From contig JAMLHB010000001.1 in the NCBI GenBank assembly GCA_023957375.1, forward strand, positions 744,001 through 808,000: DNA of 64,000 bases, written 5' to 3'. The stretch is from Flavobacteriales bacterium. GTDB lineage: Bacteria > Bacteroidota > Bacteroidia > Flavobacteriales_F > PHOS-HE28. Numbering within the stretch: the first letter of the stretch is position 1; each line of letters starts with the position of its first letter. Under the pieces are notes generated by a model, which was given only the letters and a program-made list of their open reading frames with translations, did no database searches and was not told the DNA's origin. Position numbers and translations under genes: made by a program. Shown in pieces: positions 9,086 to 17,702 of this stretch.

Positions 9086-9594
9086 CCTATTCTGTTCTCC
9101 CGCGAAGTCCTCTTCCCGGCGCTCGGCTGTGCCGAGTGCCCTTTCCCTTACGGCCTCCGGCCGTTTCACATGTCCGCATTGAATGTATCCAAGCCAATGT
9201 CCGCATGGGCACTGCTGTATGCGTAGTGCTCTGGCAAGGTAACCATTCTTTTTTCCACCCCTAAAACTGCAGCGAGCGTCCACGCTCGTGGCTGGGGGAA
9301 CTTGCAACGGCTCAATGCGCATGTGCATGGACGTCCGAGCCAGTGAAAATTGCAGGCTCATGCGAGTTGGGGGAATGAGGCGGGCCGGAGGCCCTACAAC
9401 GCAAGCGCACCCGGTAAAAAGCCGGGCGTGGGCTTTGCGTGGGGACACGCGAGGCACAGCAGGGGCCACGACTTCGAGGAGCACGGCGGCTTCAGCGAAT
9501 GCTTATACAAAGTGCGCAAGGGCAGTACAGGTACCTGAACGGACACAGGATCCCCGGCCACCACCACCGCTGCCCGTCGTATCCTTGGCCTACG
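9086..9594. other. 509-bp intergenic region with no supported gene
   Basis: This stretch lies between the divergent deaminase and DUF4838 genes. Reading frames that cross it lack family signatures. It contains one compact hairpin (CGAGCGT at 9273-9279 pairing with ACGCTCG at 9282-9288, 2-nt loop) and a weaker one near 9411-9427. The composition is mixed and no promoter beyond the box next to 9595 is clear. Confidence 0.6.
9580..9587 (+). promoter_or_regulatory. possible -7 box (TATCCTTG) of the DUF4838 gene
   Basis: One mismatch to TAnnTTTG, ending 7 nt before the ATG at 9595. Confidence 0.35.
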
Positions 9595-11457
9595 ATGCGT
9601 TTCACATCCTCAACACTGCCTGCGGCGATCGTCGGCCTCATCCTCTCCTCGTGTACCCATGCGCCCTCTTCCCCCTTCGCCTTCCGCATGGTGTACTACT
9701 CCCCCGCCACGGACAGCACCTGGGCCGTGCAGCACCACGTGCGCCAGGTGACGCCCGGCTTCGATGGCGTGGACCCCGACTGGGGCCTCTGGGTACACAC
9801 CATGCACCGCTTCGTGCCCGAGAACCTGATCGATGCACATCCCGAATACTTCGCCGAGCGCAACGGCGTCCGCATGCCCGATCAGGTGTGCTTCAGCAAC
9901 CAAGCGGTGCTGCGCATCACCGTGGACAGCCTGCGGGACATGATGCGGCGCAAGCCGAACGCCACGTACTGGAGCGTGAGCCAGTTGGACAACTTCAACT
10001 ATTGCCAATGCGCGCAGTGCAGCCGCACCGACAGCCTCGAGGGTTCGCACAGCGGCAGCATCATCCGCTTCGTGAACCAGGTGGCGGACAGCTTTCCGGA
10101 CAAGGTGATCAGCACCCTGGCCTACCAGTACAGCCGCACCGCACCGAAGCTCACCAAGCCGCGGCCCAACGTGAACATCATGCTGTGCAGCATCGAGGAG
10201 GACCGCAGCAAGCCCATTGCTTCGCGTGAAGGACCCGGTTCATTCACCGCCGACTTGTACGCCTGGTCGAAGCTCACGCACAACATCATCGTGTGGGACT
10301 ATGTGATCAACTTCTGGCACCTGCTGGCACCATTCCCGAATTGGAAGGTGCTGCAGCCCAACATCCAGTTGTTCCGCGATGCGGGCGTGCCGATGGTCTT
10401 TGAGCAAGGCCTCTCCGGTCCGGGGGGTGAAATGCCTGAGTTCCGCGCCACGCTGCTGGCCGACCTGCTCTGGAACCCCGACCTGAACGTGGACTCGCTG
10501 CGCACCGCGTTCATGAACACCTTCTATGGCCCTGCGGCGGGTCCGTATATCGATGAGTACACGCGGCTAATGGAACACGAGCTGGAAAAGAGCGGGCTGC
10601 CGCTCACGCTGTACGAGCATCCGCAGGCGCACAAGAACGGCTACCTGAGCCCGGCGAACCTGGCGCGCTACAAGACGCTCCTGACCAGCGCCGAAGCGGC
10701 TGCGATGGACGAAGCTCCGCTCTTCCAGCAACGCGTGAAAGCTGCACAACTCCCGCTGATGTACGCCGAACTGGAGATCGCCCGTGCGCTGCCCGGCACG
10801 CCGAACGGCCTCTTTGAGAAAAATGCCCACGGCCAATGGCAAGCGAAGTCCTATTACACCACCCTGTTAGACACATTCACGGTGCGCGCCAAGCGCCACG
10901 GCAACATCCTGCTGCACGAAACGCGCCTCACGCCCGATGAATACCAGGCGCAGTTCAGTGCCTACCTGCGGAACGGCGTGGTGAACGACCTGGCGGTGGG
11001 CAAGAAGATCAGCTTCACCACACCACCCGCCGCGAAGTACACCGGCGGCTCGCCCAACGCACTGGTGGACGGTTTCCGTGCCAGCACCAACTACCAGTTC
11101 GCCTGGCAAGGCTGGAGCGGACAGGACCTGGCGGCCGTGATCGACCTCGGCACCGCACAACACGTTTCCTCCGTGGGCATGGGCTTTCTGGAGGACCAGG
11201 CCAGCTGGATCTTCCTGCCCAAGGAAGTGCAGGCGGAAACCTCGGCAGATGGAAAACACTGGTCAGCACTGGGGGAACAGGAAATACCACTGGCCAAGCA
11301 GGAAGGGCCGCCGAACATCCGGGAGGTCACCTTGCAGGGGCATGCCCGCTCCGCCCGCTACGTGCGCGTCACCGCAAAGAACCTGGGGCCGCTGCCGGCT
11401 TTCCACGGAAGCAAGGGAAACTGCTGGTTGTTCTGCGATGAGGTGGTGGTGAGGTGA
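9595..11457 (+). CDS. DUF4838-family glycan-active lipoprotein with C-terminal F5/8C-like domain
   Basis: 620 aa. The ATG at 9595 opens a lipoprotein signal with lipobox LSSC, so the protein should be membrane-anchored. The central region (WGLWVHTMHRFVPENL, SQLDNFNYCQCAQC, VWDYVINFWHLLAPFPN) resembles DUF4838 proteins, which relate to alpha-glucuronidase-like glycoside hydrolases. From about residue 480 a beta-rich discoidin-like module follows, ending GNCWLFCDEVVVR. This tail is clearly homologous to the tail of the convergent GH20 hexosaminidase (GNSWVFADEVVVR), so the two enzymes share a carbohydrate-binding end. It lies in the fucosidase/hexosaminidase group, which supports a role in host or environmental glycan breakdown. 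The exact activity is unknown. Confidence 0.82.
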   Translation: MRFTSSTLPAAIVGLILSSCTHAPSSPFAFRMVYYSPATDSTWAVQHHVRQVTPGFDGVDPDWGLWVHTMHRFVPENLIDAHPEYFAERNGVRMPDQVCFSNQAVLRITVDSLRDMMRRKPNATYWSVSQLDNFNYCQCAQCSRTDSLEGSHSGSIIRFVNQVADSFPDKVISTLAYQYSRTAPKLTKPRPNVNIMLCSIEEDRSKPIASREGPGSFTADLYAWSKLTHNIIVWDYVINFWHLLAPFPNWKVLQPNIQLFRDAGVPMVFEQGLSGPGGEMPEFRATLLADLLWNPDLNVDSLRTAFMNTFYGPAAGPYIDEYTRLMEHELEKSGLPLTLYEHPQAHKNGYLSPANLARYKTLLTSAEAAAMDEAPLFQQRVKAAQLPLMYAELEIARALPGTPNGLFEKNAHGQWQAKSYYTTLLDTFTVRAKRHGNILLHETRLTPDEYQAQFSAYLRNGVVNDLAVGKKISFTTPPAAKYTGGSPNALVDGFRASTNYQFAWQGWSGQDLAAVIDLGTAQHVSSVGMGFLEDQASWIFLPKEVQAETSADGKHWSALGEQEIPLAKQEGPPNIREVTLQGHARSARYVRVTAKNLGPLPAFHGSKGNCWLFCDEVVVR

Positions 11458-11465
11458 AATACGGT

Positions 11466-11548
11466 TCACCACAGAGGCACAGAGGACACGGAGGAATACT
11501 GTGGGCAGAAGTCAAGTGCCCTCTGTGTCCTCTGTGCCTCTGTCGTGA
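11466..11548. repeat. 29-bp inverted repeat between convergent genes
   Basis: The left arm 11466-11494 (beginning TCACCACAGAGGCACAGAGG) pairs with the right arm 11520-11548, with 2 mismatches in 29 and a 25-nt loop. Purine-rich CACAGAGG-type arms of this kind recur as dispersed palindromes in many bacterial genomes. Here it fills the gap between two convergent genes and could also work as a bidirectional terminator, although neither side has a clean T-tract. Confidence 0.8.
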
Positions 11549-11564
11549 TGTATTCGCCCGTTCC

Positions 11565-13721
11565 TCACCGCACCACCACCTCATCCGCGAAGACCCACGA
11601 GTTGCCGTCCGCGCCGAGGTGCCATGCAGGAAGCTTCCCGCTGTTGTGCAGCACCGCCCGCACGTAGCGCGCCTTGATCGGCGTTCGTGCAGGCGCGATG
11701 AAGTCATGCACTAACGGCCCGGCCTCTTCGATCGGCACCTGGTGGGTGGCTGTGGTGAGCGTCGTCCACGCCTTGCCGTCCCGTGATGTTTCAAAGCTGA
11801 CGGACTTGGGCAGCACGATCCACGCGCCCACCTGTTGCAGGCACCGGATGCTGATGCCGTGGAGGGTGCGCACGCTATCCATATCGATGGTGATGGTTAG
11901 ATCCGGCCCCCACCAGCCGTACCATAGGCCGTCGCTGTAGCTGTTTGTGCCGAGCAGGCCGTCCGTGAGGCCGTGTTCGGGATCATGCCCATACTTCGGT
12001 GATGGCGTTGGCTCAATGGTCTCCTTCGCCCCCAAGGCCAGGTTATCCGCAATGGTGATGGCGATCGGATCACGTACGGCTTCACCTTTCCATCGCGGCG
12101 TAAGGAGCAGGGTTCCGGGTGCTTCCACCCGCAGCGAATCGGTGAATGAGCCGCTACGTTGGTCCATGCGCCATGTTGCATCCATGTCCTTCCGCCCGCA
12201 TTGTGCTGTGACCAACCAGTTGCGGGGGCCCGGATCGAACGAGACCTCCGAACGGAAGAGGTCCTTGTCCGCCGTAGCGATGATCCACCCCTGCTGCTCC
12301 AGCCGCGCAATCTGCGGTGCGGTGCGCTTCCGGATGTCCTCCCCCACCTTGCCGCTCCACATCCGCTCTGCATAGACCTGCATGCGGGGGAACACGTACC
12401 AGCCAATGCTCCGCGCATCGATGCCTTCGCTCCACACGGGGCATTCCGCACCGAGTATGCCGCGCGCATCGCCGTCCAGCAACGGATCAAAGGCGATCAC
12501 CTTGTCCAAGGGCAGGTTGGCGGGTGACGCATCAAAGTAGATCGTGCGGATCATGGCGTTGCCGTTGGCGCGCGCTTTGCGTCCTTGTTCATCACCGCGC
12601 CACACCTCCACGATGGCCGTGCTGTCCAGCCCGCCTTCCAGCACCTCATCCCAGCCGATGAGGCGCTTGCCCTTGGTGGCGAGATAGTCCTGCAAGCGTT
12701 TCACGGTCCATGCCTGCAACGCGTGTTCATCCTTCAGGTCTTCCTTGCGCATCCGCGCCTGGCAGTCGGGGCAGGCCTGCCAGCGTACCTTGGGCACTTC
12801 ATCGCCGCCGATGTGGAACCACGGCGCGGGGAAGAGCGGTACCAGCTCGTCCAGCACATCGCGGAAGAAGGTCCACGTGCTGTCGCGGCCCACGCAGTAC
12901 ACATCGTTGAACACGCCCCAGGTGATGGGCACGGGGATGGTATCCTGCCTGCAACCGAGCCACGGATACGCCGCGATGGCCGCCGAGCAATGACCGGGGA
13001 ACTCGATCTCCGGCACCACGGTGATGCCGCGCGCCGCCGCGTAGGCCACCACCTCTTTGATCTGGTCCTGTGTGTAGAAGCCGCCGTAGCGCGAGCCGTC
13101 CGCTTCGGTGCGCCAAGCACCCACGGAGGTGAGTCGTGGGTACTTCTTCACTTCCACGCGCCAGCTTTGGTCGTCGGTGAGGTGCCAGTGGAAGATGTTC
13201 AGCTTGAGCGATGCCAGCACGTCCAAGTAGCGCTTGAGAAAATCAACGGAATAGAAATGGCGGCACACGTCCAGCATGGTGCCGCGCCATGCGAAGGCCG
13301 GTGCGTCCTGGATGTGGACCATGGGCCAGTACCAAGTGCCGGTGCTGTCCTTTGCGGCGAGCTGCCGCAGGGTTTGCGTGGCGTTGAGGGCGCCTTGCCG
13401 CGTGGCCGCATCAATGGTGACCTTGTCCTTCTCCACCGTGATCGCGTAGCCTTCTTCACCTTGTGCGGTATCGCGCTGGAAACGCACGCTGTGCAGGATC
13501 TCGTCCTGGTTGCGGGCCAATGCATCGTTCGCTACAAGGTCCGATCGCAACATCCTCCCCCACCCTTGTGCGCCTTCGCCTTCGATCACACTGACCTGCT
13601 TCAGGGGGAAAGTGCCCTCTTTCAACTCGTTTGCTGTTGGCCAGGGGACCAGCGCCGGTTGGGCAAACAGCACCATCGGCAAGCAACAAACGATACCGGT
13701 GAGCAGGCGGCGGAATGGCAT
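11565..13721 (-). CDS. beta-N-acetylhexosaminidase (GH20) with C-terminal F5/8C-like domain
   Basis: 718 aa from the ATG at 13721, which opens a signal peptide (LLTGIVCCLPMVLFAQ). It is periplasmic or surface located and releases terminal beta-GlcNAc/GalNAc. Residues ~25-145 are the GH20 N-terminal domain. The catalytic barrel begins near FAWRGTMLDVCRHF, and the acid/base pair is Asp307-Glu308 in WFHIGGDEVP. HWHLTDDQSWR and FPGHCSAAIAAYPWLGC are further hallmark segments. The C-terminal 150 residues form a discoidin-like domain homologous to that of the convergent DUF4838 protein. It sits beside a fucosidase gene read in the same direction, and the two could act on the same fucosylated GlcNAc-containing glycans. 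Confidence 0.93.
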   Translation of the reverse strand: MPFRRLLTGIVCCLPMVLFAQPALVPWPTANELKEGTFPLKQVSVIEGEGAQGWGRMLRSDLVANDALARNQDEILHSVRFQRDTAQGEEGYAITVEKDKVTIDAATRQGALNATQTLRQLAAKDSTGTWYWPMVHIQDAPAFAWRGTMLDVCRHFYSVDFLKRYLDVLASLKLNIFHWHLTDDQSWRVEVKKYPRLTSVGAWRTEADGSRYGGFYTQDQIKEVVAYAAARGITVVPEIEFPGHCSAAIAAYPWLGCRQDTIPVPITWGVFNDVYCVGRDSTWTFFRDVLDELVPLFPAPWFHIGGDEVPKVRWQACPDCQARMRKEDLKDEHALQAWTVKRLQDYLATKGKRLIGWDEVLEGGLDSTAIVEVWRGDEQGRKARANGNAMIRTIYFDASPANLPLDKVIAFDPLLDGDARGILGAECPVWSEGIDARSIGWYVFPRMQVYAERMWSGKVGEDIRKRTAPQIARLEQQGWIIATADKDLFRSEVSFDPGPRNWLVTAQCGRKDMDATWRMDQRSGSFTDSLRVEAPGTLLLTPRWKGEAVRDPIAITIADNLALGAKETIEPTPSPKYGHDPEHGLTDGLLGTNSYSDGLWYGWWGPDLTITIDMDSVRTLHGISIRCLQQVGAWIVLPKSVSFETSRDGKAWTTLTTATHQVPIEEAGPLVHDFIAPARTPIKARYVRAVLHNSGKLPAWHLGADGNSWVFADEVVVR

Positions 13722-14042
13722 GCGAAACGTGGATGGGCCTTGCCTTTGTGCGACACCCTTCGGGGTCGTGGATCCTTGTTTGCCTGCTGCTACGCTATGT
13801 GACCCCGTTGGGGTCAGCGATTGATTCACCTTGCGATCGATCATTTTTTCAATGGCCATGATCACTGTACTTCACCATGCCGCAAGGTGCGATAAACCTT
13901 GATCTGCTTGGCGACCCTGAAAGGTGTCTCACAGCGTAGCAACGCATCCGTGCCCATTCATTCGGCCCCGAAGGTGGTCGCACATTCACCGTGCCCATGC
14001 GTTCAAGCAAGCCAACATGTTCATCATCCTCCACATCATCGA
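13722..14042. other. 321-bp intergenic region with two GACCCC/GGGGTC hairpins
   Basis: This lies between the fucosidase stop and the hexosaminidase start. Nothing coding is supported; the hexosaminidase frame is open to 13865 but the extension is not family-like. It holds two related hairpins about 49 bp apart. One is at 13751-13768 (CGACACCC, loop TTC, GGGGTCG, imperfect). The other is at 13800-13816 (TGACCCC, loop GTT, GGGGTCA, perfect 7-bp stem). They could be a dispersed palindromic repeat or part of the upstream gene's terminator. Confidence 0.55.
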
Positions 14043-15386
14043 TCAATTGAACCCGCCTTGCCCGCGGTACAGCTTCACCGGCCCGTCCAGCTTCAGTTTC
14101 AGCACGGTCATCCATGGGTCCTTGGCTTCTTCCGGCACATCCACAAAGACCAGCCCCGGCACCTTGCTCCAGCTGATCTTGCCCACCACGCGGTGCGTGA
14201 GCGCGATCGGCTTGCCCATCACTTCCGCGGAAAGGACCTTGTTGTCCAAGCCCTTGATCAGCGCACTGCCGCCCGTGCCACCGGGCAGGAAGAGAAAAAG
14301 CGTGGTGCTGTCCTTGCTCAAGGTGGTGGGCCCGTAGAAGTGGCCGTTGGGCAGCCCGGCCACGGTGCCGTAGATCGCTTCGGCATGCGCGCCGGTCCAC
14401 TGGCCGATCTCCTCCAGCAGCTTCACCTGGCCGGGCGGGATGGTGCCGTCCTCCTTGGGGCCGATGTCCAGCAGCAGGTTGCCGCCGTGGCCGATCACAT
14501 CGGCGAAGATGTGGATGAGGTCGTGTGTGCTTTTGTACACGGTGTCCTGCGGTTGCCAGCCCCAGTTGTCGTTGCTGGTGAGGCAAAGCTCCCACGGCCC
14601 GGGTGGCGTTTCGATCGGGATGTTCTGCTCCGGTGTGGCGTAATCACCATAACCCTGCAAGCGCCCATTGATGATGGCCTTCGGGTTCTTTGCGAGGATC
14701 ACCGCCCGGATCTTCGCGGCCTCCCATTCCCCGGCACTGTGCTCCCAATCGCCGTCAAACCAGAAGAGGTCGGGATTGAACAACGTGGACAACTCAGCGA
14801 TCTGGCCTTGGTTGTATTGGCTGAAACGCTGCCAGCGCGCGGGATCATCGGCGATCTTGTAGCGGGAACTGTCGCGCAGGAAGCCGGGATAATCCGGATC
14901 GCTCCAGTCGATCAGCGAGAAATAGGCACCGCACTTGATGTCACGCTTGCGCAGCTCGGTGAAGAACGGCGAGATCACATCGCGGCCACAGGGTGAAGCG
15001 GCCACCACCGAGAGCGGCTTCTTCCTGCCGCCCGGCGCCAGCTGGGTGTCGTAGAGCGCCACGCCGTCGTGGTGCTTGGTGGTGATCACGGCATACTTCG
15101 CGCCGCTCTTTCGGATCAGCTCCGCCCAAGCCGCCGGATCGTAGTGCTTCGCCGTGAAGCCCTTGATCTGTTGCATGTAGTCGGCATGCGGCATGGCGCC
15201 GTTGTGGAAGCTCCAACTCTCCCCCACGCCCTTCACGCTGTAGATGCCCCAGTGGATGAAGATGCCCAGCTTGGCATCGGTGAACCACTGGAGCTTGGCA
15301 GCAGTGCCGGTGGTATCGAAAAGCGGCTTGTGCTGCGCGAAAAGCGCACACGGGCCGAGTGACAGGAATAACCAGATGTAACGCAC
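14043..15386 (-). CDS. alpha-L-fucosidase (GH29)
   Basis: 447 aa. I start at a GTG at 15386 because it opens a signal peptide (IWLFLSLGPCALFAQ); the frame upstream is not hydrophobic and a TATTTTCG promoter box lies directly before it. GH29 landmarks are WFTDAKLGIFIHWGIYSV at the N-terminus, AKYAVITTKHHDGVALYDT, and the nucleophile motif WFDGDW with Asp211 the likely nucleophile. LLLDIGPKEDGTIPPGQ lies towards the end. It removes alpha-linked L-fucose from glycans outside the cytoplasm. Together with the hexosaminidase and the FucP-type permease at 5.7 kb it suggests fucose and amino-sugar scavenging. Confidence 0.94.
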   Translation of the reverse strand: MRYIWLFLSLGPCALFAQHKPLFDTTGTAAKLQWFTDAKLGIFIHWGIYSVKGVGESWSFHNGAMPHADYMQQIKGFTAKHYDPAAWAELIRKSGAKYAVITTKHHDGVALYDTQLAPGGRKKPLSVVAASPCGRDVISPFFTELRKRDIKCGAYFSLIDWSDPDYPGFLRDSSRYKIADDPARWQRFSQYNQGQIAELSTLFNPDLFWFDGDWEHSAGEWEAAKIRAVILAKNPKAIINGRLQGYGDYATPEQNIPIETPPGPWELCLTSNDNWGWQPQDTVYKSTHDLIHIFADVIGHGGNLLLDIGPKEDGTIPPGQVKLLEEIGQWTGAHAEAIYGTVAGLPNGHFYGPTTLSKDSTTLFLFLPGGTGGSALIKGLDNKVLSAEVMGKPIALTHRVVGKISWSKVPGLVFVDVPEEAKDPWMTVLKLKLDGPVKLYRGQGGFN

Positions 15387-15390
15387 GGGT

Positions 15391-15398
15391 CGAAAATA
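15391..15398 (-). promoter_or_regulatory. candidate -7 box (TATTTTCG) of the fucosidase gene
   Basis: One mismatch to TAnnTTTG (position 7). It ends 4 nt before the GTG at 15386, which also supports that start. Confidence 0.45.
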
Positions 15399-15429
15399 GC
15401 TTGGGATGGAACACACACCTGCATGCCCC

Positions 15430-15437
15430 TACCTTCG
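15430..15437 (+). promoter_or_regulatory. candidate -7 box (TACCTTCG) of the thioesterase gene
   Basis: One mismatch to TAnnTTTG (position 7), 15 nt before the ATG at 15453. Confidence 0.45.
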
Positions 15438-15452
15438 CACCAACCCGCCGCC

Positions 15453-15845
15453 ATGCGCTTCCACACCCGCAAATGGATCAAACCCGAAGACCTCAACGCC
15501 AACGGCACCCTCTTCGGCGGGCGCCTGCTGGAGTGGATCGATGAGGAGGCCGCGCTCTATGCCATCATCCAGCTGGAGAATCCACGAACGGTGACCAAGT
15601 TGATCAGCGAGATCGATTTCGTGAGCTCCGCCAAGCAGGGCGACATCATCGAGATCGGCATCGAACCCGTGAAGTTCGGCAACTCCTCCCTCACCCTGCG
15701 CTGCGAAGTGCGCAACAAGATGACCCGCAAGACCATCATCACCATCGACCGCATTGTGATGGTGAGCATGGATGAGCATGGGCGCCCCCACGCCCACGGC
15801 AAGACGAAGGTGGAATACGTGAAGGACCGGCTATCGGAGAAGTGA
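15453..15845 (+). CDS. hotdog-fold acyl-CoA thioesterase
   Basis: 130 aa, cytosolic. Family features are NGTLFGGRLLEWIDEEAALYA (the hotdog helix with the acidic residue), then VTKLISEIDFVSSAKQGDIIEI and SLTLRCEVRNK. This is the YciA/BFIT-type acyl-CoA hydrolase family, which cleaves acyl-CoA to free acid and CoA. Starting at the ATG at 15453 gives the normal length. Its neighbours offer no pathway context. Confidence 0.9.
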   Translation: MRFHTRKWIKPEDLNANGTLFGGRLLEWIDEEAALYAIIQLENPRTVTKLISEIDFVSSAKQGDIIEIGIEPVKFGNSSLTLRCEVRNKMTRKTIITIDRIVMVSMDEHGRPHAHGKTKVEYVKDRLSEK

Positions 15846-15880
15846 ACGTTTCCCCCCAGTCCGTAGCGTCCCCGCTTGAC

Positions 15881-16120
15881 CAGGGCGATCGCCTCTTAAT
15901 GCTGCACCTGGCGGCGCTTATCAAATACTTGGGCGAACCACGCCCCGGTGAATACCGGGGCCACACGGATGGACACGGACCGCGAACGTCTGCGGGTGTC
16001 TGACGCAAAGTCGTGGCCCACTTCCTGCATCGCGCTTTTATCCGTGTTCATCGGCGTGCATCCGTGGTTGAAAATTCAGGAAAGTCGCGACCGCAGGGCG
16101 CGCAAGAGGCGATAGCCCTA
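15881..16120. mobile_element. MITE-like element, copy 1
   Basis: About 240 bp, bounded by 16-bp terminal inverted repeats: AGGGCGATCGCCTCTT at 15882-15897 and its complement at 16104-16119 (one mismatch). An inner inverted pair is GAACCACG near 15935 and CGTGGTTGAA near 16062. Large parts match the element at 45929-46200, including GGCGGCGCTTATC and AAAGTCGTGGCCCACTTCCT. This copy carries an extra palindrome (CCCCGGTGAATACCGGGG) absent from copy 2. The flanks CCCGCTTGAC (left) and ACCGCTCGCC (right) agree at 7 of 10 positions, as expected of a decayed target duplication. It has no coding capacity. It lies between the thioesterase and pepD and fills most of that 366-bp gap. Confidence 0.82.
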
Positions 16121-16211
16121 ACCGCTCGCCTCTCCTTCCCGTCCACGGCCCGTACCTTGCGCTCCCTGCCGAATTTCCGCCGGCAAGTAATGAACCTGAA
16201 CAGCACAAAGT

Positions 16212-17663
16212 ATGACCAACGCAGCCGTCCGCGCCCTTGAGCCCAAGGCCATCTGGAACCATTTCGCCGACCTCAATGCCATTCCCCGCGCCAGCAAGAA
16301 GGAAGCGCGCGTAACGGCGTTCATGAAAGCCTTCGGCGAAAGCCTGGGCCTGCCCACCCACGTGGATCATGCCGGTAACGTGATCATCAAGAAGCCGGGC
16401 ACCAAGGGCCGCGAGAACAAGCCCGCCGTGGCCTTGCAGGCGCACCTGGACATGGTTCACCAGAAGAATGCCGACACCCACTTCAACTTCGATACCGACG
16501 GCATCAAGATGAAGGTGGACGGCGACTGGGTGAAGGCCGAAGGCACCACCCTCGGCGCGGACAACGGCCTGGGCGTGGCCAGCATCATGACGCTGCTCGC
16601 CGCCAACGACATCCCCCACCCGCCCATCGAAGCGCTCTTCACCATCGATGAGGAAACCGGCATGACCGGCGCCTTCGAGCTCAAAGGCGGTCTGCTCACC
16701 GCTCCGGTGCTGCTGAATTTGGATACCGAGGACGACGACGAGCTCACCATCGGCTGCGCCGGCGGCGTGGACGTAACGGCCAAGGGCACTTACGCCTCGG
16801 AAGCCGCCCCAGCCGGCAGCAACGGCTACATCATCAGCGTGAAAGGCTTGAACGGCGGCCACTCAGGGGCGGAGATCCACTTGGGTTTGGGCAATGCCAA
16901 CAAAATCATGAACCGCGTGCTGCTGCTGGCCCAGGAACATGGCACGCGCGTAGCCAGCGTGGACGGCGGGGGGCTGCGCAACGCCATTCCCCGCGAAAGC
17001 AAGGCCGTGATCGCCCTGCCCACCGGCAACGAAAAAACCTGCACCGAAGCGCTGAAGAAACTGGAGGCCGACCTGAAGGCCGAATACCGCACCACCGACC
17101 CTGGCCTGAAGGTGGAACTGGCCAAGGCCGACCTGCCCGCCAAGGTGATGGCCGCCAAGGACCAACAGGCCTTCCTCCTCGCCGTGCAAGCCTGCCCGGA
17201 CGGCATCTTCCGCATGAGCCCCGATGTGCCCGGCTTAGTGCAAACCAGCAACAACACGGCCCGCGTGCAATTGGCCGATGGCGCGTACACCGTGATGTGC
17301 CTGACCCGCGGCTCGGTGGAAAGCGAGAAGATGGACCAGGCCGAAACCATCCGCGCAGCCTTTGAGCTGATCGGCGGCACGGTGGAATTCACCGGCGGCT
17401 ACCCCGGCTGGGTACCGAATCCCAGCGCACCCATCATCCACCTGATGGCGGACATCTACCAAGAGCTCTTCAACAGCAAGCTGAAGGTGCTGGCCATCCA
17501 CGCCGGACTGGAGTGCGGCATCATCGGGCGCAACTACCCCAAGATGGAGATGGTGAGCTTCGGCCCCACCATCAAAGGCCCGCACAGCCCGGACGAGCGT
17601 GCCAACATCAAGAGCCTGCAAAAGTTCTGGAAGTACCTGCGGGTGGTGCTGGAGCGGCTGTAA
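16212..17663 (+). CDS. pepD: aminoacyl-histidine dipeptidase (cytosolic nonspecific dipeptidase, M20C)
   Basis: 483 aa, usual family length. It hydrolyses a broad range of dipeptides including Xaa-His. The two-zinc site of the M20 fold is visible: LQAHLDMVHQK (His, Asp), TLGADNGLGVA, FTIDEETGMTGAFEL (catalytic and ligand Glu), LNLDTEDDDEL, and the lid domain GLNGGHSGAEIH. The C-terminal His ligand is in GPTIKGPHSPDERA. The last 96 bp (17565-17660) are duplicated downstream at 18293-18388. The gene looks intact. Confidence 0.95.
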   Translation: MTNAAVRALEPKAIWNHFADLNAIPRASKKEARVTAFMKAFGESLGLPTHVDHAGNVIIKKPGTKGRENKPAVALQAHLDMVHQKNADTHFNFDTDGIKMKVDGDWVKAEGTTLGADNGLGVASIMTLLAANDIPHPPIEALFTIDEETGMTGAFELKGGLLTAPVLLNLDTEDDDELTIGCAGGVDVTAKGTYASEAAPAGSNGYIISVKGLNGGHSGAEIHLGLGNANKIMNRVLLLAQEHGTRVASVDGGGLRNAIPRESKAVIALPTGNEKTCTEALKKLEADLKAEYRTTDPGLKVELAKADLPAKVMAAKDQQAFLLAVQACPDGIFRMSPDVPGLVQTSNNTARVQLADGAYTVMCLTRGSVESEKMDQAETIRAAFELIGGTVEFTGGYPGWVPNPSAPIIHLMADIYQELFNSKLKVLAIHAGLECGIIGRNYPKMEMVSFGPTIKGPHSPDERANIKSLQKFWKYLRVVLERL

Positions 17664-17702
17664 GGAACACCATTGACCATCGGGAAGAGACCTGAATTGT
17701 AA

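Noticed and set aside
9273..9288. Hairpin CGAGCGT/ACGCTCG as a terminator
   Set aside because: It has a 2-nt loop and no T-tract and lies between divergent genes, where a terminator is not expected.
13721..13865. Longer N-terminus for the hexosaminidase
   Set aside because: The extra 48 residues are not hydrophobic and would bury the signal peptide that begins at 13721.
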